NCBI GenBank assembly: GCA_021782065.1
Contig: JAJXVQ010000001.1
Coordinates: 1 to 40,785, forward strand
Direction of reading: 5' to 3'
DNA length: 40,785 bases
DNA from: Pseudomonadota bacterium
GTDB lineage: Bacteria; Pseudomonadota; Gammaproteobacteria; UBA1113
Of the stretch, positions 18,145-27,999 are shown piece after piece. Below the pieces are notes generated by a model. It ran no database searches, had not been told where the DNA came from, and was given only the letters and a program-made list of their open reading frames with translations. Every line of letters starts with the position of its first letter. Positions within the stretch are counted from its first letter, which is position 1. The translations under genes and the position numbers were made by a program.

Positions 18145-18801
18145 TTATCTTTTCCAAAACATAATTTCAATGCGACGATTAAAATATTCTCCGGTTACAG
18201 TATCTTGATCCGCTATAGGTTCTTGATGATCCATCCCATAAAATTCCATTTGCTCCAACGGCTTGCCATGAGTCCAAAAATAAGTCATGACCGCTTGTGC
18301 TTGCAAACGAGTTATATCAAGTGCGTGTATTTCCGTGCCTGTGATATCGCCATGTGCTGATACATTGATTTTAACTGGACCATAGCTATTGATAAAGGCC
18401 AAGGTATCATCCAAGATCGGTAAGGCATTGTACGTTAAGTTTGCTTCATTGGGATAAAATAATTTATCCGATGGAATCGTAATTTCTACAATATCGCCTA
18501 GACTAATAACACGCCAACCTTCTTGAGTTAAGCGTGCATATTGCGCTTGCTGCTGTTGATAACCCACCATTGCCCCTGCCCCTGCGCCTACGCCAGCGCC
18601 AATGGCAGCACCCGCTAAAGTATTGGATCCTACAGCGGCTCCTACGCCTGCCCCCGCGGCGGCACCCATAACAGTACCCGTCATAGCGCCTACAGCCACC
18701 TGGCTGTTTTTTGAGGAATACGCGTTATTTTGCGTGCTACAGGCCATTAGGCCCAACATGAGCATTACACAAGCACAGTAGATGTACATTTTTTTTATCA
18801 T
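18145..18801 (-). CDS. OmpA-family lipoprotein with glycine-zipper segment
   Basis: The 218-residue product has a lipoprotein signal ending LMACS (lipidated Cys21), a Gly/Ala-rich zipper (about residues 38-78, repeated GAxxGAxxG) that can insert in membrane, and a C-terminal OmpA-like domain (about 100-218) with AHGDITG...LDITRLQAQAV and GEYFNRRIEIMF. Such proteins anchor the outer membrane to peptidoglycan, like E. coli YiaD. The usual GHTD motif reads AHGD, so peptidoglycan binding may be altered. IcmN/DotK of Dot/Icm systems is also an OmpA-like lipoprotein, but nothing nearby supports that identity. Confidence 0.85.
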   Translation of the reverse strand: MIKKMYIYCACVMLMLGLMACSTQNNAYSSKNSQVAVGAMTGTVMGAAAGAGVGAAVGSNTLAGAAIGAGVGAGAGAMVGYQQQQAQYARLTQEGWRVISLGDIVEITIPSDKLFYPNEANLTYNALPILDDTLAFINSYGPVKINVSAHGDITGTEIHALDITRLQAQAVMTYFWTHGKPLEQMEFYGMDHQEPIADQDTVTGEYFNRRIEIMFWKR

Positions 18802-18886
18802 AGCTAACCTGTTGATTGCAGTTATATAGCCACTATATCAATAAATTAGGTTTAGAACCAGCGGGCTCGTTTACAAATTGAAAGAT

Positions 18887-18911
18887 CCACCCTCGGACGG
18901 TCGCCGCTTGG
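18887..18911 (+). repeat. Degenerate family 1 core
   Basis: CCACCCTCGGACGGTCGCCG then CTTGG retains the GACGGTCGC centre but is otherwise diverged. Confidence 0.4.
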
Positions 18912-18930
18912 AGAATTCATTCATATGAGC

Positions 18931-18959
18931 AAAAAAAAACCTAAGTGCACACACTTAGG
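18931..18959 (-). terminator. Rho-independent terminator of hemF
   Basis: On the minus strand CCTAAGTG (18959-18952) pairs with CACTTAGG (18947-18940) around a four-base loop, followed by nine T (18939-18931). It lies 80 bp downstream of the hemF stop. Confidence 0.9.
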
Positions 18960-19038
18960 GTTAATATTCAGCCCGATAGGGTGAAACCAGGTGGAACGTA
19001 CCACTCTGACTCAAATACAGGTTAAATATTGACCAAAA

Positions 19039-19956
19039 TTAAGCTTCAGCCAACCAATCTCTAGGCTTCAAATAATAGCTATATAACTGGGCTTCTGCCG
19101 TGCCCGGCGCAGGCGCCCAATCGTAGTGCCATGCCGCTTGTGGTGGCAAAGACATTAAAATTGACTCCGTACGGCCACCGCTTTGTAAACCAAACAAAGT
19201 CCCGCGATCGTAGACCAAATTAAACTCCACATAACGACCGCGTCTATAGGCTTGAAACTCTCTCTGCGCCATATCGTAAGGTGTGGCTTGGCGTTTCTTA
19301 ACGATAGGTTCATAGGCTAATAAAAAATGCTCGCCTATACTTCTTACAAAAGAAAAGGTAGTATCAAAATCCCATTCGTTGAAATCGTCAAAAAAGAGCC
19401 CGCCTACCCCGCGTGTTTCCTGGCGATGCGGCAAATAAAAATAAGAGTCGCACCAATCTTTAAACCGAGTATAAATATTAGGGCCATAGGGCAAACAAGC
19501 CGCACGCGCCACCGTATGCCAGTGTACACAGTCTTCTAAGAAAGGATAATACGGCGTTAAATCAAAACCACCCCCAAACCACCATTGTGGCTCGCCGCCC
19601 TCGGGTGTAGCCACAAATAGGCGCACATTAAAATGTGTGGTGGGGACATATGGGTTTCTAGGATGAAATACCAAAGATACTCCGGTTGCTTCAAAGGATG
19701 CGCCTATTAAGTCTTTACGATGCGCTAAGGCAGATTGCGGTAAGTTATTTCCTGTAACATGAGAAAAGTTAACACCGCCCTTTTCTAAGATCGCGCCATT
19801 CTCTAGTACGCAACTGATACCCCCCCCGCCTGCAGTGCGCGTCCATTTATCCGCTTTAAATTTCGTTGTATTGTCTAGAGCTTCCATGCGCGTACAAATG
19901 TCTTTTTGCAAGGACAGAAAGTATTCTTTCACTTTATTAATATTAAGAGCACTCAT
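19039..19956 (-). CDS. hemF: Oxygen-dependent coproporphyrinogen III oxidase
   Basis: The 305-residue enzyme decarboxylates two propionates of coproporphyrinogen III using O2 to give protoporphyrinogen IX. Conserved blocks include [15 protein letters not shown], the active-site region [29 protein letters not shown] and the C-terminal [24 protein letters not shown]. It is full length and expected in the cytosol as a dimer. A terminator follows it; the next upstream gene on the same strand is the hydrolase at 20018, separated by a truncated family 1 element. Confidence 0.97.
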   Translation of the reverse strand: MSALNINKVKEYFLSLQKDICTRMEALDNTTKFKADKWTRTAGGGGISCVLENGAILEKGGVNFSHVTGNNLPQSALAHRKDLIGASFEATGVSLVFHPRNPYVPTTHFNVRLFVATPEGGEPQWWFGGGFDLTPYYPFLEDCVHWHTVARAACLPYGPNIYTRFKDWCDSYFYLPHRQETRGVGGLFFDDFNEWDFDTTFSFVRSIGEHFLLAYEPIVKKRQATPYDMAQREFQAYRRGRYVEFNLVYDRGTLFGLQSGGRTESILMSLPPQAAWHYDWAPAPGTAEAQLYSYYLKPRDWLAEA

Positions 19957-19972
19957 GATTTAATCCTCATTT

Positions 19973-20022
19973 GTAACTGTTAGGAAAAAACACATATTGG
20001 GTATATTAGAGCACATCTCAGC
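19973..20022 (+). repeat. Truncated family 1 element (left half)
   Basis: GTAACTGTTAGGAAAAAACA continuing CATATTGGGTATATTAGAGC matches the left half of the 118-bp element but lacks the core. Its end supplies the TGA and last codons of the upstream hydrolase gene. Confidence 0.75.
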
Positions 20023-21103
20023 TAGCCTCATTTAGTTTTAACCCATCCTTAACCTCAAAATACGCCGCCACAGTCTCGTCGCTTACTGCCGCCAATGTAG
20101 CAGGTTGCCAATGAGGTGTTTTGTCTTTATCAACAATTTGCGCACGTACGCCTTCATAGAAGTCTTTAGCCGTAGCAAAATGTTGTGCTATAGTATATTC
20201 CATTTTTAAACACGCATCCAGTGTTAAATTCTTTCCTCTACGTAATTGTTCTAACGCGACTTTCAGACTCAGCGGCGATTTTTGCTGCAAGTTGAACGCT
20301 AATTCTTGACACCAAGGTGATGCATCTTGTTCTAGATTGCAAATGATTCTTATTATCGAATCGCCTTGAAAATATTTATCTATTAATTCGCGCTTTTCAG
20401 CTAAAGCAGAGTTTTCAGGTTGAATTGCATGTTGTTTTAAAATAGCAGTGATAGCTTTATGGATATCTGTAGCTTTACCAAAATCAGTATCTAATAATTG
20501 TGCTTTCATCGCCGCATAATTTCCCCCGACAACGCAATGATCAATCAAGCCACAATACAACGCATCGGCGGCATTGATGCTTGCACCTGATAACCCTAAA
20601 TAAGTACCTAACTCTCCAGGACAACGTGATAAAAAGTAAGAACCGCCTACGTCTGGGAAAAAACCTATAGCACATTCTGGCATTGCAAAACGCAGCGTTT
20701 CTGTGGCGACACGATGATGACCATGTATAGAAAGACCTACACCGCCGCCCATAGTAATGCCATTGATAAATGAAACCCACGGTTTAGGATAAGTGTTAAT
20801 ACGATGTATCAATTTATATTCATCGCAAAAAAAAGAACGTAATGCCGCTATATCGCCTTTTTTACCCGCATCGTATAAAAACCGTATGTCGCCACCGGAA
20901 CAAAATGCTTTTTCAAAATCGCTGCGGACTATCACCGTTAACAGATGCTTGTTTCTAGACCATTGATCCAATTGCTCGGTGATATGCAGAATCATATCGT
21001 GACTTAAGGCATTGTATGCCTGCGGTTTATTGAGAGTCATCACCCCCAAGAAACCTTGCCGTGCTTCTTCTTCTGAAAATAAGACGTCATTGAATAGTGT
21101 CAT
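20018..21103 (-). CDS. Enoyl-CoA hydratase/isomerase family, 3-hydroxyisobutyryl-CoA hydrolase-like
   Basis: The product (361 residues from ATG 21103) has the crotonase fold with oxyanion loops FCSGGDIRFLYDAG and GITMGGGVGLSIHG and the catalytic acid block MPECAIGFFPDVGGSYFLSR. The long C-terminal half (ECH_2 domain) and the FFPDVGG motif are typical of 3-hydroxyisobutyryl-CoA hydrolases of valine breakdown rather than plain enoyl-CoA hydratases. The ATG at 21103 is favoured over 21121 because AGGT lies seven bases before it. The last codons come from a repeat fragment. Substrate assignment is by family only. Confidence 0.85.
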   Translation of the reverse strand: MTLFNDVLFSEEEARQGFLGVMTLNKPQAYNALSHDMILHITEQLDQWSRNKHLLTVIVRSDFEKAFCSGGDIRFLYDAGKKGDIAALRSFFCDEYKLIHRINTYPKPWVSFINGITMGGGVGLSIHGHHRVATETLRFAMPECAIGFFPDVGGSYFLSRCPGELGTYLGLSGASINAADALYCGLIDHCVVGGNYAAMKAQLLDTDFGKATDIHKAITAILKQHAIQPENSALAEKRELIDKYFQGDSIIRIICNLEQDASPWCQELAFNLQQKSPLSLKVALEQLRRGKNLTLDACLKMEYTIAQHFATAKDFYEGVRAQIVDKDKTPHWQPATLAAVSDETVAAYFEVKDGLKLNEAS

Positions 21104-21152
21104 GGTGATACCTATATCCATTTTGTGCTAAACTTGCAGCAGTTTAACATAA

Positions 21153-21989
21153 ATGAATGGTTTTATCATGGTAAATTTAACCGATGCCCCCATAGGCGTC
21201 TTCGATTCCGGCATAGGCGGTTTAACGGTATTAAACGCTCTATGGCACGCCTTGCCACAAGAATCTTTCGTTTATTTAGCCGATACTGCGCGCATTCCCT
21301 ATGGTACTAAAAGTCGCGAAGCCGTGATCCACTATGCACAACAAATTTGTAGACAATTTATCAGCCGTCATCACATTAAGGCTTTGGTCGTTGCTTGTAA
21401 TACCGCTTCGGCCCATGCGCTTACGACCTTGCAACAAGAATTTAGCGATATTCCGGTATTAGGGGTTATAGCGCCCAGCGCTATGGCAGCAGTACAGGCT
21501 ACACGCAAGCAACACATCGCCGTTATTGCTACCGAAGGCACAATACGATCTAAGGCCTATGAAGATGCTATTGCGACCTTAAATAAAAATGTCCGGGTTA
21601 GCTCGCAAGCGTGTCAATTGCTAGTATCCTTGGTGGAAGAAGGTTGGTTAGAAGATGATATTACCGATCGCATCATACAACGCTATTTACAACCCTTATT
21701 CAGTAGCAATAACACGCCCGATACACTGGTCTTAGGCTGCACCCATTTTCCGTTGCTAAAACCACGTATAGAAAATTATTTAGGAAAAAATGTTGCTGTG
21801 ATCGACTCTGCCAGCAATATTGCTAAAGAAACATTTAACTTATTAGAGCAACGCCAATTGTTGTCTATAGCACACAGCAAACCAACACAATTCTTAGTCA
21901 CCGATTCTCCACAACGTTTCATTGCTACGGCTGACATTTTTCTAGGTGAGAATTTGGATGAAAGTAAAGTTCAGCATATTAGTGTGTGA
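21153..21989 (+). CDS. murI: Glutamate racemase
   Basis: The 278-residue enzyme makes D-glutamate for peptidoglycan. It shows PIGVFDSGIGGLTVL, the two catalytic cysteines in VVACNTASA and LVLGCTHFPLL, and AVIDSAS near the C-terminus. It is divergent from the hydrolase gene with under 50 bp between starts, so the promoters must overlap. A second ATG at codon 6 (21168) is also possible; the conserved region begins only at residue 12. Confidence 0.95.
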   Translation: MNGFIMVNLTDAPIGVFDSGIGGLTVLNALWHALPQESFVYLADTARIPYGTKSREAVIHYAQQICRQFISRHHIKALVVACNTASAHALTTLQQEFSDIPVLGVIAPSAMAAVQATRKQHIAVIATEGTIRSKAYEDAIATLNKNVRVSSQACQLLVSLVEEGWLEDDITDRIIQRYLQPLFSSNNTPDTLVLGCTHFPLLKPRIENYLGKNVAVIDSASNIAKETFNLLEQRQLLSIAHSKPTQFLVTDSPQRFIATADIFLGENLDESKVQHISV

Positions 21990-22096
21990 TGAGATCTCTC
22001 ATTGCGTTCATCTTGGAATGCGATTCCAGGATAAACGCGTTTTTGAATCTGGGAAGAGGCCGCGGGGGGCTATAGGTTCATATCACTATTCTTCTA

Positions 22097-23017
22097 CTAA
22101 CACACCCCATTTTGTGAGCAAGGCGCCTCATGGCTGCCTTTTTCAACCTGTAGGGTAACGTGATGTATACTAAATTTCTCTAATAGCTCGTCGTTAATAT
22201 GATGAAATTCATCGTCACTTAAACCCTTATTTGGCATTACCAAATGTGCCGTTAGCGCCACCTCGCGCGTACTCAAGCCCCAGATGTGTAAGTCGTGTAT
22301 CGCTTCTACACCCGGTATAGCCTTTAAAAAAGCATTCACATTTTCTGGTTCTATGTGTTTGGGCACCGCGTCTAGTAATAGACGTAAAGATTGTCTTAAC
22401 AGATCCCAAGTACCGGCTACAATCACAAGGACGATGACCAGACCAATCAAGGGATCTAAACGCACCCAGCCAGTGTAATAAATAACAATGCCGGTAACCA
22501 CCACGCCCACAGCCAATAATGCATCCGCCATTAAATGCAAAAAAGCACCTTTTATATTTAAATCGTTGGTTCCTTTAGCAAATAGCATCGCGGTACTGGC
22601 ATTCACGATAATACCAATTCCTGCCACAACGATAACCGCAATTTCATTCACCGAATTGGGATAGAGTAATTTGACTATAGATTCATAGGCGATAATGGCC
22701 GAAGCGGCCACCAGTAAAAAAGCATTGAATAAAGACGCCAGCACACTACTACGTTTATAACCATAGCTGTAGCGATCTTTTGCCGGTTGTACCATTAACC
22801 AACTCGCACCCCAGGCCAGCAATAAGCCCAAAACATCGCCTAAATTATGGCCCGCATCGGCCAATAAGCCCATGGAATGAGCATAAATGGCATAACCCGC
22901 TTCAATGACAGTAAATAAAAAGTTTGCCCCTACCGCAATAGCAAAGGAAAAATTAATCTTACTGTAGGCAGAATCTACATTATGATGGTGATGATCATGC
23001 GAATGGGTATGCGCCAT
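22097..23017 (-). CDS. Cation diffusion facilitator (Zn2+ efflux, CzcD/ZitB-like)
   Basis: The 306-residue inner-membrane protein has a His-rich N-terminus (HTHSHDHHHH), six predicted membrane helices, the metal site motifs SMGLLADAGHNLGD (helix 2) and HLMADALLAVGV (helix 5, HxxxD), and a C-terminal cytosolic domain (AIHDLHIWGLSTREVALTAH). The HD-HD site indicates a zinc-selective CDF exchanging Zn2+ for H+. It converges with murI, with two tiny hairpins in the 107-bp gap. Confidence 0.93.
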   Translation of the reverse strand: MAHTHSHDHHHHNVDSAYSKINFSFAIAVGANFLFTVIEAGYAIYAHSMGLLADAGHNLGDVLGLLLAWGASWLMVQPAKDRYSYGYKRSSVLASLFNAFLLVAASAIIAYESIVKLLYPNSVNEIAVIVVAGIGIIVNASTAMLFAKGTNDLNIKGAFLHLMADALLAVGVVVTGIVIYYTGWVRLDPLIGLVIVLVIVAGTWDLLRQSLRLLLDAVPKHIEPENVNAFLKAIPGVEAIHDLHIWGLSTREVALTAHLVMPNKGLSDDEFHHINDELLEKFSIHHVTLQVEKGSHEAPCSQNGVC

Positions 23018-23048
23018 AAGAACCTCAAAATTTTAGACTTCAGTTATT

Positions 23049-23166
23049 GTAACTACTCGCGTCTTGTTGGAAGAAAAACTCATATTGGGTGCATTAGAGT
23101 ATATCTCACCTATCCGCTCCCTAACGGTCGAGGCTCGGTTACAAACGGATGGAGAAAATAGTTACG
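23049..23166 (+). repeat. Family 1 full-length 118-bp MITE-like element, copy 2
   Basis: Starts GTAACTACTCG and ends AATAGTTAC, again exactly 118 bp. It contains CATATTGGGTGCATTAGAGT and the core CCGCTCCCTAACGGTCGAGG (23115-23141). It separates the TPR-methyltransferase stop from the CDF gene start. Confidence 0.88.
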
Positions 23167-23173
23167 CGTTATT

Positions 23174-24868
23174 TTACACTTTTTTTTGACATAAATACAC
23201 TCGCCCTAGCACTGGTTGCCCTTTTTGTTCACGCAATGTAACCCGTTCCTCTAGCATTAAATGCCAACCCGCCGCCACTAAGACTTTCACTATATAAGCC
23301 TTAGGATGCTGATAGCGCCCCGTAGTAGCTAAATGGAAGGTATCGTCATCAGGACCCTCCTCACAGCTAAAGGTGAGCCAGCCTTGAGCTTTGGCCTGAG
23401 TAAAGGCTTGCTGCAATAATGTAGACAAATCGCCAAAATAAATGAATACATCGGCGGCAATCAATACATCGGCAGCAAAGGTGCGTGATTTCAAAATATC
23501 CAGCAAATCGCCTTCTATCAACTCTTGATAGACCTTTTTATTACGGGCTATAGCCAACATTCCCGGTGACAAATCGATGCCTATTAAGTGGGCATCACTC
23601 GCTTGCAAACGCTCACCACATAAACCCGTACCACAGCCCATATCGATTACGGTGGCATTCTCAATCGATTGCAAAGGTTCTTTTAACAAAGCACATAATA
23701 AATCGGGGGCTTTATAGTGTAAACTTTCCAACAGATCTTCATCAAAGCGCTCAGCGTAACGATCGAACAAAGTTTGAATATATTGCACTGGTGGTCGCGC
23801 TGGTGCGGATGCCCCCGAAACTGCCGCCAAGCGAAAACTAAAAATGTCGTTATCGGGCGCAAATTTTACCGCTTGTTGCAAATGGTATAAAGCCGTCTGG
23901 GTTAAATTCTGTTTTAATAAACAAGTGGCATAATTGTAATGAGCATCGGCATTTTCAGGCAACAGTGCCGTCGCTGTTTGAAAATGCTCGCACGCCATAC
24001 CATATTCTTCTTTATCCATAAAAATAACGCCTAGATTAAAGTGCGCGTTAAAATTGGCTTCGTCTAGCTGTAAAACTAGGCTATAATGTTTAATGGCTAG
24101 CCTATAATTTTTATCTAGCAAATAAATGGCGGCTAAATTCATATGCGTCATGGCATCATCGGTATCTATTGTTAGAATCTGTTTATACAGCATAGTCGCT
24201 TTATCCTTATCCGCCATTTTCAAATAGGTTGCGGCTAGATTAGTTAAGATAGGAATATACTGAGCATCACCTTCTAATCCTTGTTCATAGTATTGTAGTG
24301 CTTGTGTTAATAGATTGTCCTCTAATGAAAAATTACCTAAATGATAACAGGCCAAAGCATTATGCGGTTCTATATTATGTACTATTTTAAAATGATTCTT
24401 CGCTTCTAATAAATCATGTTGTTTAAAATAGAGTAAAGCTAAATGATTGTATGCAGCTACATAATCTGGCTTTAGTGCTATGGCTTTTTTATAATGCGCT
24501 ATAGCGGCATCGTTTTGCTGCGATTGCACATATAGATTGGCTAGATTGTGATGCGCTTCCGCGTAATCGGGCTTTAATGTCAGCGCCTGCTGATAGTGCT
24601 GCAATGCCGCTTTTGGTTGTGCTAAGAGCTTATACGTATTGGCCAAATGCACTTGTACCTGTGGATGCTCTGGCGCACATTTTTCTGCTTGCAGGAAATA
24701 GACTAAAGCGTTGCTGGGATCATTTTCTTGAATCAGCAACATCGCTAATAGAACCAAAGCCTCAAATTCGTCTGGATTGTTCATTAAAATGGTTTGATAG
24801 CTTTTTTTGGCAGAGGCTAAATCACCTTGCTGGTGTAGCAACAAAGCTGCAGATAAATCTTTATTCAT
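23174..24868 (-). CDS. TPR-repeat protein fused to a class I methyltransferase
   Basis: The 564-residue product has about ten consecutive tetratricopeptide repeats (residues 1-345, e.g. AEAHHNLANLYVQSQQNDAAIAHY split by helices) and a C-terminal SAM-dependent methyltransferase domain starting near YIQTLFDRYAERFDEDL, with motif I VIDMGCGTGLCGERL and post-I GIDLSPGMLAIA. TPR-methyltransferases of this type occur widely in proteobacteria; the acceptor is unknown. The start overlaps the end of rdgB by eight bases, indicating coupling in a three-gene unit with rdgB and the flavoreductase. Confidence 0.9.
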   Translation of the reverse strand: MNKDLSAALLLHQQGDLASAKKSYQTILMNNPDEFEALVLLAMLLIQENDPSNALVYFLQAEKCAPEHPQVQVHLANTYKLLAQPKAALQHYQQALTLKPDYAEAHHNLANLYVQSQQNDAAIAHYKKAIALKPDYVAAYNHLALLYFKQHDLLEAKNHFKIVHNIEPHNALACYHLGNFSLEDNLLTQALQYYEQGLEGDAQYIPILTNLAATYLKMADKDKATMLYKQILTIDTDDAMTHMNLAAIYLLDKNYRLAIKHYSLVLQLDEANFNAHFNLGVIFMDKEEYGMACEHFQTATALLPENADAHYNYATCLLKQNLTQTALYHLQQAVKFAPDNDIFSFRLAAVSGASAPARPPVQYIQTLFDRYAERFDEDLLESLHYKAPDLLCALLKEPLQSIENATVIDMGCGTGLCGERLQASDAHLIGIDLSPGMLAIARNKKVYQELIEGDLLDILKSRTFAADVLIAADVFIYFGDLSTLLQQAFTQAKAQGWLTFSCEEGPDDDTFHLATTGRYQHPKAYIVKVLVAAGWHLMLEERVTLREQKGQPVLGRVYLCQKKV

Positions 24869-25463
24869 GATTTAGAAGATTTAACAATTTTGCAACTGCT
24901 AACGCTCTATGACTTATCTTATTTTTTTCTGACAACGACAATTGTGCCACGGTGCATTTCTGTATAGGCAAATAAAACACCGGATCAAAACCAAAACCAC
25001 TCAGGCCTGAAGGTTCTTCTAAAATAGCGCCTTCTAAATTTCCTTCCGCAATGAGAGGGATAGGGTCCAATGGATGTTGCATTAAAGCTATAGTGCAATG
25101 ATAACAGCCTTGACGCTGATCGCTAGGCACCCTCTTCATTTGCTGCAATAACGCTTGCACTTTTTCGGCATCTCCGGCATTCGCACCGGCAATACGCGCC
25201 GAATAAATACCAGGCGCGCCATTTAAAGCTGCGACCGATAAACCAGAGTCATCCGCTAAAGCAGGCAAGCCTGAATGCAGACAAGCATGCCGCGCTTTAA
25301 TGAGCGCATTTTCAACAAAACTTAAACCCGTTTCTTCAACAGATTCTATGCCCAACGAAGCTTGAGAAATAAGCTCTATGCCCAAGGGTGCTAATAAGGG
25401 TTGAAACTCTTCAATTTTCCCTTGATTATTGCTGGCTAGAACTAAGCGCGATAAAGTCTTCAT
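24861..25463 (-). CDS. rdgB: dITP/XTP pyrophosphatase (RdgB/HAM1)
   Basis: The 200-residue enzyme removes non-canonical purine triphosphates such as dITP and XTP. It carries LASNNQGKIEEFQPLL, ADDSGLSVAALNGAPGIYSA and GFGFDPVFYLP, and ends with the SHRALA block. It is full length. Four bases separate it from the upstream flavoreductase gene. Confidence 0.96.
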   Translation of the reverse strand: MKTLSRLVLASNNQGKIEEFQPLLAPLGIELISQASLGIESVEETGLSFVENALIKARHACLHSGLPALADDSGLSVAALNGAPGIYSARIAGANAGDAEKVQALLQQMKRVPSDQRQGCYHCTIALMQHPLDPIPLIAEGNLEGAILEEPSGLSGFGFDPVFYLPIQKCTVAQLSLSEKNKISHRALAVAKLLNLLNHE

Positions 25464-25467
25464 ACCA

Positions 25468-26475
25468 TTACTTTCCTAATAACATGTCGGAATACATAAA
25501 ATGGCGCCTTAAGCCATGTTGTTCAAATAGGCGTAATGCAGCAAAAACCATGTCCGGCGGGCCACTGGCGTACACTTGGAAAGAGCGGAGATCGGGATGT
25601 TGTTTTACCACATATTCATAAATATACCCCACATTCCCTGGCCAAGTGCCCGCATCGGGTGCCGATAACATTGCATCATAATGAAGAAAGGGGTAGCGTT
25701 CAGCCCATTCTAAGGCAAGTTCATGGGCATAGAGATCTTCCCGTTTGCGCGCACCCCAATATAAATACATGGGACTCTCTAGAGATAACAATAGCGCTTC
25801 TTCGATTAAAGCTTGCATGTGTGCAAAGCCTGTTCCTGCTGCCAGCAAAATTGTAGGCACCGGCGGTTGATGGTGCAAAACACAATGGCCGTGTGCCCCT
25901 GATAATAACAAAGGCTTACCTTCTTCAGCTAAGCTCAGCATTTTTTCAGCAAAAGCATTTTCTTGCGTGTGTCGTATATGCAGTTCAATCCGCTGACTGT
26001 CGTCGGCTGCATTGGCAATGGAATAGGCATGCGATTGTTCATCTTGCAATAAATAAACATATTGCCCAGAACGAAAAGGCAAGGCTTCTTCTTTTTTCTG
26101 GGGGTACAATTCTAGCAAGGAGGTATTGGGTGATAAAGCACGATGAGATTTTAGTAGATAAGCTACGGTTTGGCCTGGATCGATTTTAGGTGCTTCTACA
26201 TTAAACATTTCTATCACTAAATCACTTTGTGGCCTCGCACTACAAAAGAAAGTATACCCTTCTTCTTTTTCTTCATCACACAATTCTTCGTCGGCATCAT
26301 TGCTGTATTCTATTTTACCGCGCAACACGCGACCCAAGCAGGTACCACATACCGCATTTTGACAATTAAATGGAAAGCTAAAGCCCTGGCGTAACGCTGC
26401 TTCTAGCACCGTTTCGCCAGGGTTGACCATCAAGATGAGGTCATTCGGTTTAATATGAACAATATACGGAACCAA
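25468..26475 (-). CDS. 2Fe-2S/FAD/NAD(P)H oxidoreductase (CDP-6-deoxy-glucoseen reductase type)
   Basis: The 335-residue protein has an N-terminal plant-type ferredoxin domain with FNCQNAVCGTCLGRV and the fourth cysteine in FFCSARP, a FAD-binding domain and an NAD-binding domain (LLAAGTGFAHMQALIEEA, YASGPPDMV). The FAD motif is HAYSIAN where RxYS is usual. The start must be TTG at 26475, with AGGAG about 12 bases upstream; there is no in-frame ATG before the ferredoxin domain. Homologues near rho are often annotated as CDP-6-deoxy-delta-3,4-glucoseen reductase, but the true substrate is uncertain. Confidence 0.85.
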   Translation of the reverse strand: MVPYIVHIKPNDLILMVNPGETVLEAALRQGFSFPFNCQNAVCGTCLGRVLRGKIEYSNDADEELCDEEKEEGYTFFCSARPQSDLVIEMFNVEAPKIDPGQTVAYLLKSHRALSPNTSLLELYPQKKEEALPFRSGQYVYLLQDEQSHAYSIANAADDSQRIELHIRHTQENAFAEKMLSLAEEGKPLLLSGAHGHCVLHHQPPVPTILLAAGTGFAHMQALIEEALLLSLESPMYLYWGARKREDLYAHELALEWAERYPFLHYDAMLSAPDAGTWPGNVGYIYEYVVKQHPDLRSFQVYASGPPDMVFAALRLFEQHGLRRHFMYSDMLLGK

Positions 26476-26541
26476 GGTAATTACTCACTCCTTTTTCTAC
26501 AGCGGTACATGCGGATGAGAGAGCAGTGACAAACCAAAGGA

Positions 26542-27798
26542 TTAGCCCTTCATTGCTTCAAAAAACTCTTCATTCGTTTTAGTCGATTTCAAACGATCTG
26601 TCAAAAATTCTATAGCCGCTACTTCATCCATAGGATGCAACAGTTTGCGTAAAATCCAGGCTTTTTGCAATTCGTCTGGAGTCATTAACAATTCTTCGCG
26701 GCGTGTACCGGAACGGTTAATGTTAATCGCAGGAAACACACGTTTTTCAGCAATACGGCGATCCAAATGTAATTCCATATTACCCGTGCCCTTGAATTCT
26801 TCATAAATCACTTCGTCCATTTTCGAGCCCGTGTCTATCATGGCAGAAGCGATAATAGTTAAGCTACCCCCTTCTTCGATATTACGCGCAGCACCAAAAA
26901 AGCGCTTAGGTCGTTGTAAAGCATTAGCATCTACACCACCCGTTAAGACCTTACCTGAAGCAGGCACTACCGTATTGTACGCACGCGCCAAACGTGTGAT
27001 GGAATCTAGCAAAATAACCACATCGCGTTTGTGTTCCACTAAGCGTCTTGCTTTTTCAATCACCATTTCGGCTACCTGCACGTGTCGTGCCGCCGGTTCA
27101 TCAAAAGTACTGGCAACCACTTCACCGCGTACAGAACGCTCCATTTCCGTCACTTCTTCAGGACGTTCATCGATCAATAAAACAATTAAATAACATTCGG
27201 GGTGGTTAGAAGCAATCGATTGAGCCAAATTTTGTAACAACATAGTTTTACCCGCTTTAGGAGGCGCAACGATCAGAGCACGCTGGCCTTTACCTATAGG
27301 TGCAATCAAATCAATCGCGCGCGAAGTAATATCTTCGCTGCTGCCATTACCGCGCTCCATGCGCAAACGCTCATCTGCAAATAAGGGTGTAAGATTTTCA
27401 AAGGGAATTTTATGGCGGGCCATTTCGGGCGCTTCGAAATTAATTTCATCCACTTTAAGCAATGCAAAATAGCGTTCGCCTTCTTTAGGCGGGCGAATCT
27501 TGCCTGAAATCGTATCGCCAGTACGTAAAGAAAAACGACGGATTTGGCTAGGAGAAACATAGATATCATCCGGACCATGCAAGTAAGATTCATCTGCATA
27601 ACGTAAAAACCCGAAGCCATCGGGTAAAATCTCTAATACACCGTGACTGAAAATGTCTTCGCTTTTTTTGGCTTTTTCCGTTAAGATTTTAAAAATAATA
27701 TCTTGTTTACGGGCTCGCGCCAAGTTGTCTAAATTCATCTCTTCGGCCAAAGCCATTAGTTCTGTAGGTTGCTTACGCTTTAATTCTGTTAGGTTCAT
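26542..27798 (-). CDS. rho: Transcription termination factor Rho
   Basis: The 418-residue hexameric RNA helicase is full length. It shows the N-terminal helical and CSD RNA-binding domains (GFGFLR within residues 60-75), Walker [12 protein letters not shown], Walker [18 protein letters not shown], the Q-loop and R-loop region [20 protein letters not shown]. It lies downstream of trxA as in E. coli, but with 555 bp of repeat-rich sequence between them. Confidence 0.98.
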   Translation of the reverse strand: MNLTELKRKQPTELMALAEEMNLDNLARARKQDIIFKILTEKAKKSEDIFSHGVLEILPDGFGFLRYADESYLHGPDDIYVSPSQIRRFSLRTGDTISGKIRPPKEGERYFALLKVDEINFEAPEMARHKIPFENLTPLFADERLRMERGNGSSEDITSRAIDLIAPIGKGQRALIVAPPKAGKTMLLQNLAQSIASNHPECYLIVLLIDERPEEVTEMERSVRGEVVASTFDEPAARHVQVAEMVIEKARRLVEHKRDVVILLDSITRLARAYNTVVPASGKVLTGGVDANALQRPKRFFGAARNIEEGGSLTIIASAMIDTGSKMDEVIYEEFKGTGNMELHLDRRIAEKRVFPAININRSGTRREELLMTPDELQKAWILRKLLHPMDEVAAIEFLTDRLKSTKTNEEFFEAMKG

Positions 27799-27832
27799 AA
27801 ATACTCACATTTGATAGTTGTTAACTTAGGAT

Positions 27833-27953
27833 ATATACTCTTCGCATTTGCTTCTTAGGCTTAAAGCCTTCGCCCATCAGTCATGTAGAGTACTACACTG
27901 CTGATATTCGCGAGTTAGTCTTCTCACCTAAAAATCAACGGCTATGAGTATAT
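27833..27953. repeat. Family 2 palindrome-ended element, copy 3
   Basis: Starts ATATACTCTTCGCATTTG and ends ACGGCTATGAGTATAT. Shares GCCTTCGCCCATCAGTCATG and GAGTACTACAC with copy 1. It lies 35 bp upstream of the rho start codon. Confidence 0.82.
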
Positions 27954-27999
27954 GACTTTAAATTTCAATGCCCCACATCGGCAAACAAACTGCTATGCG

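Noticed and set aside
18145..18801. IcmN/DotK identity for the OmpA-like lipoprotein
   Set aside because: Only the general architecture agrees, and no Dot/Icm genes lie nearby.
19820..19827. Eight-C tract in hemF as a phase-variation site
   Set aside because: It encodes the conserved Gly-rich loop of HemF, so selection on the protein explains it.
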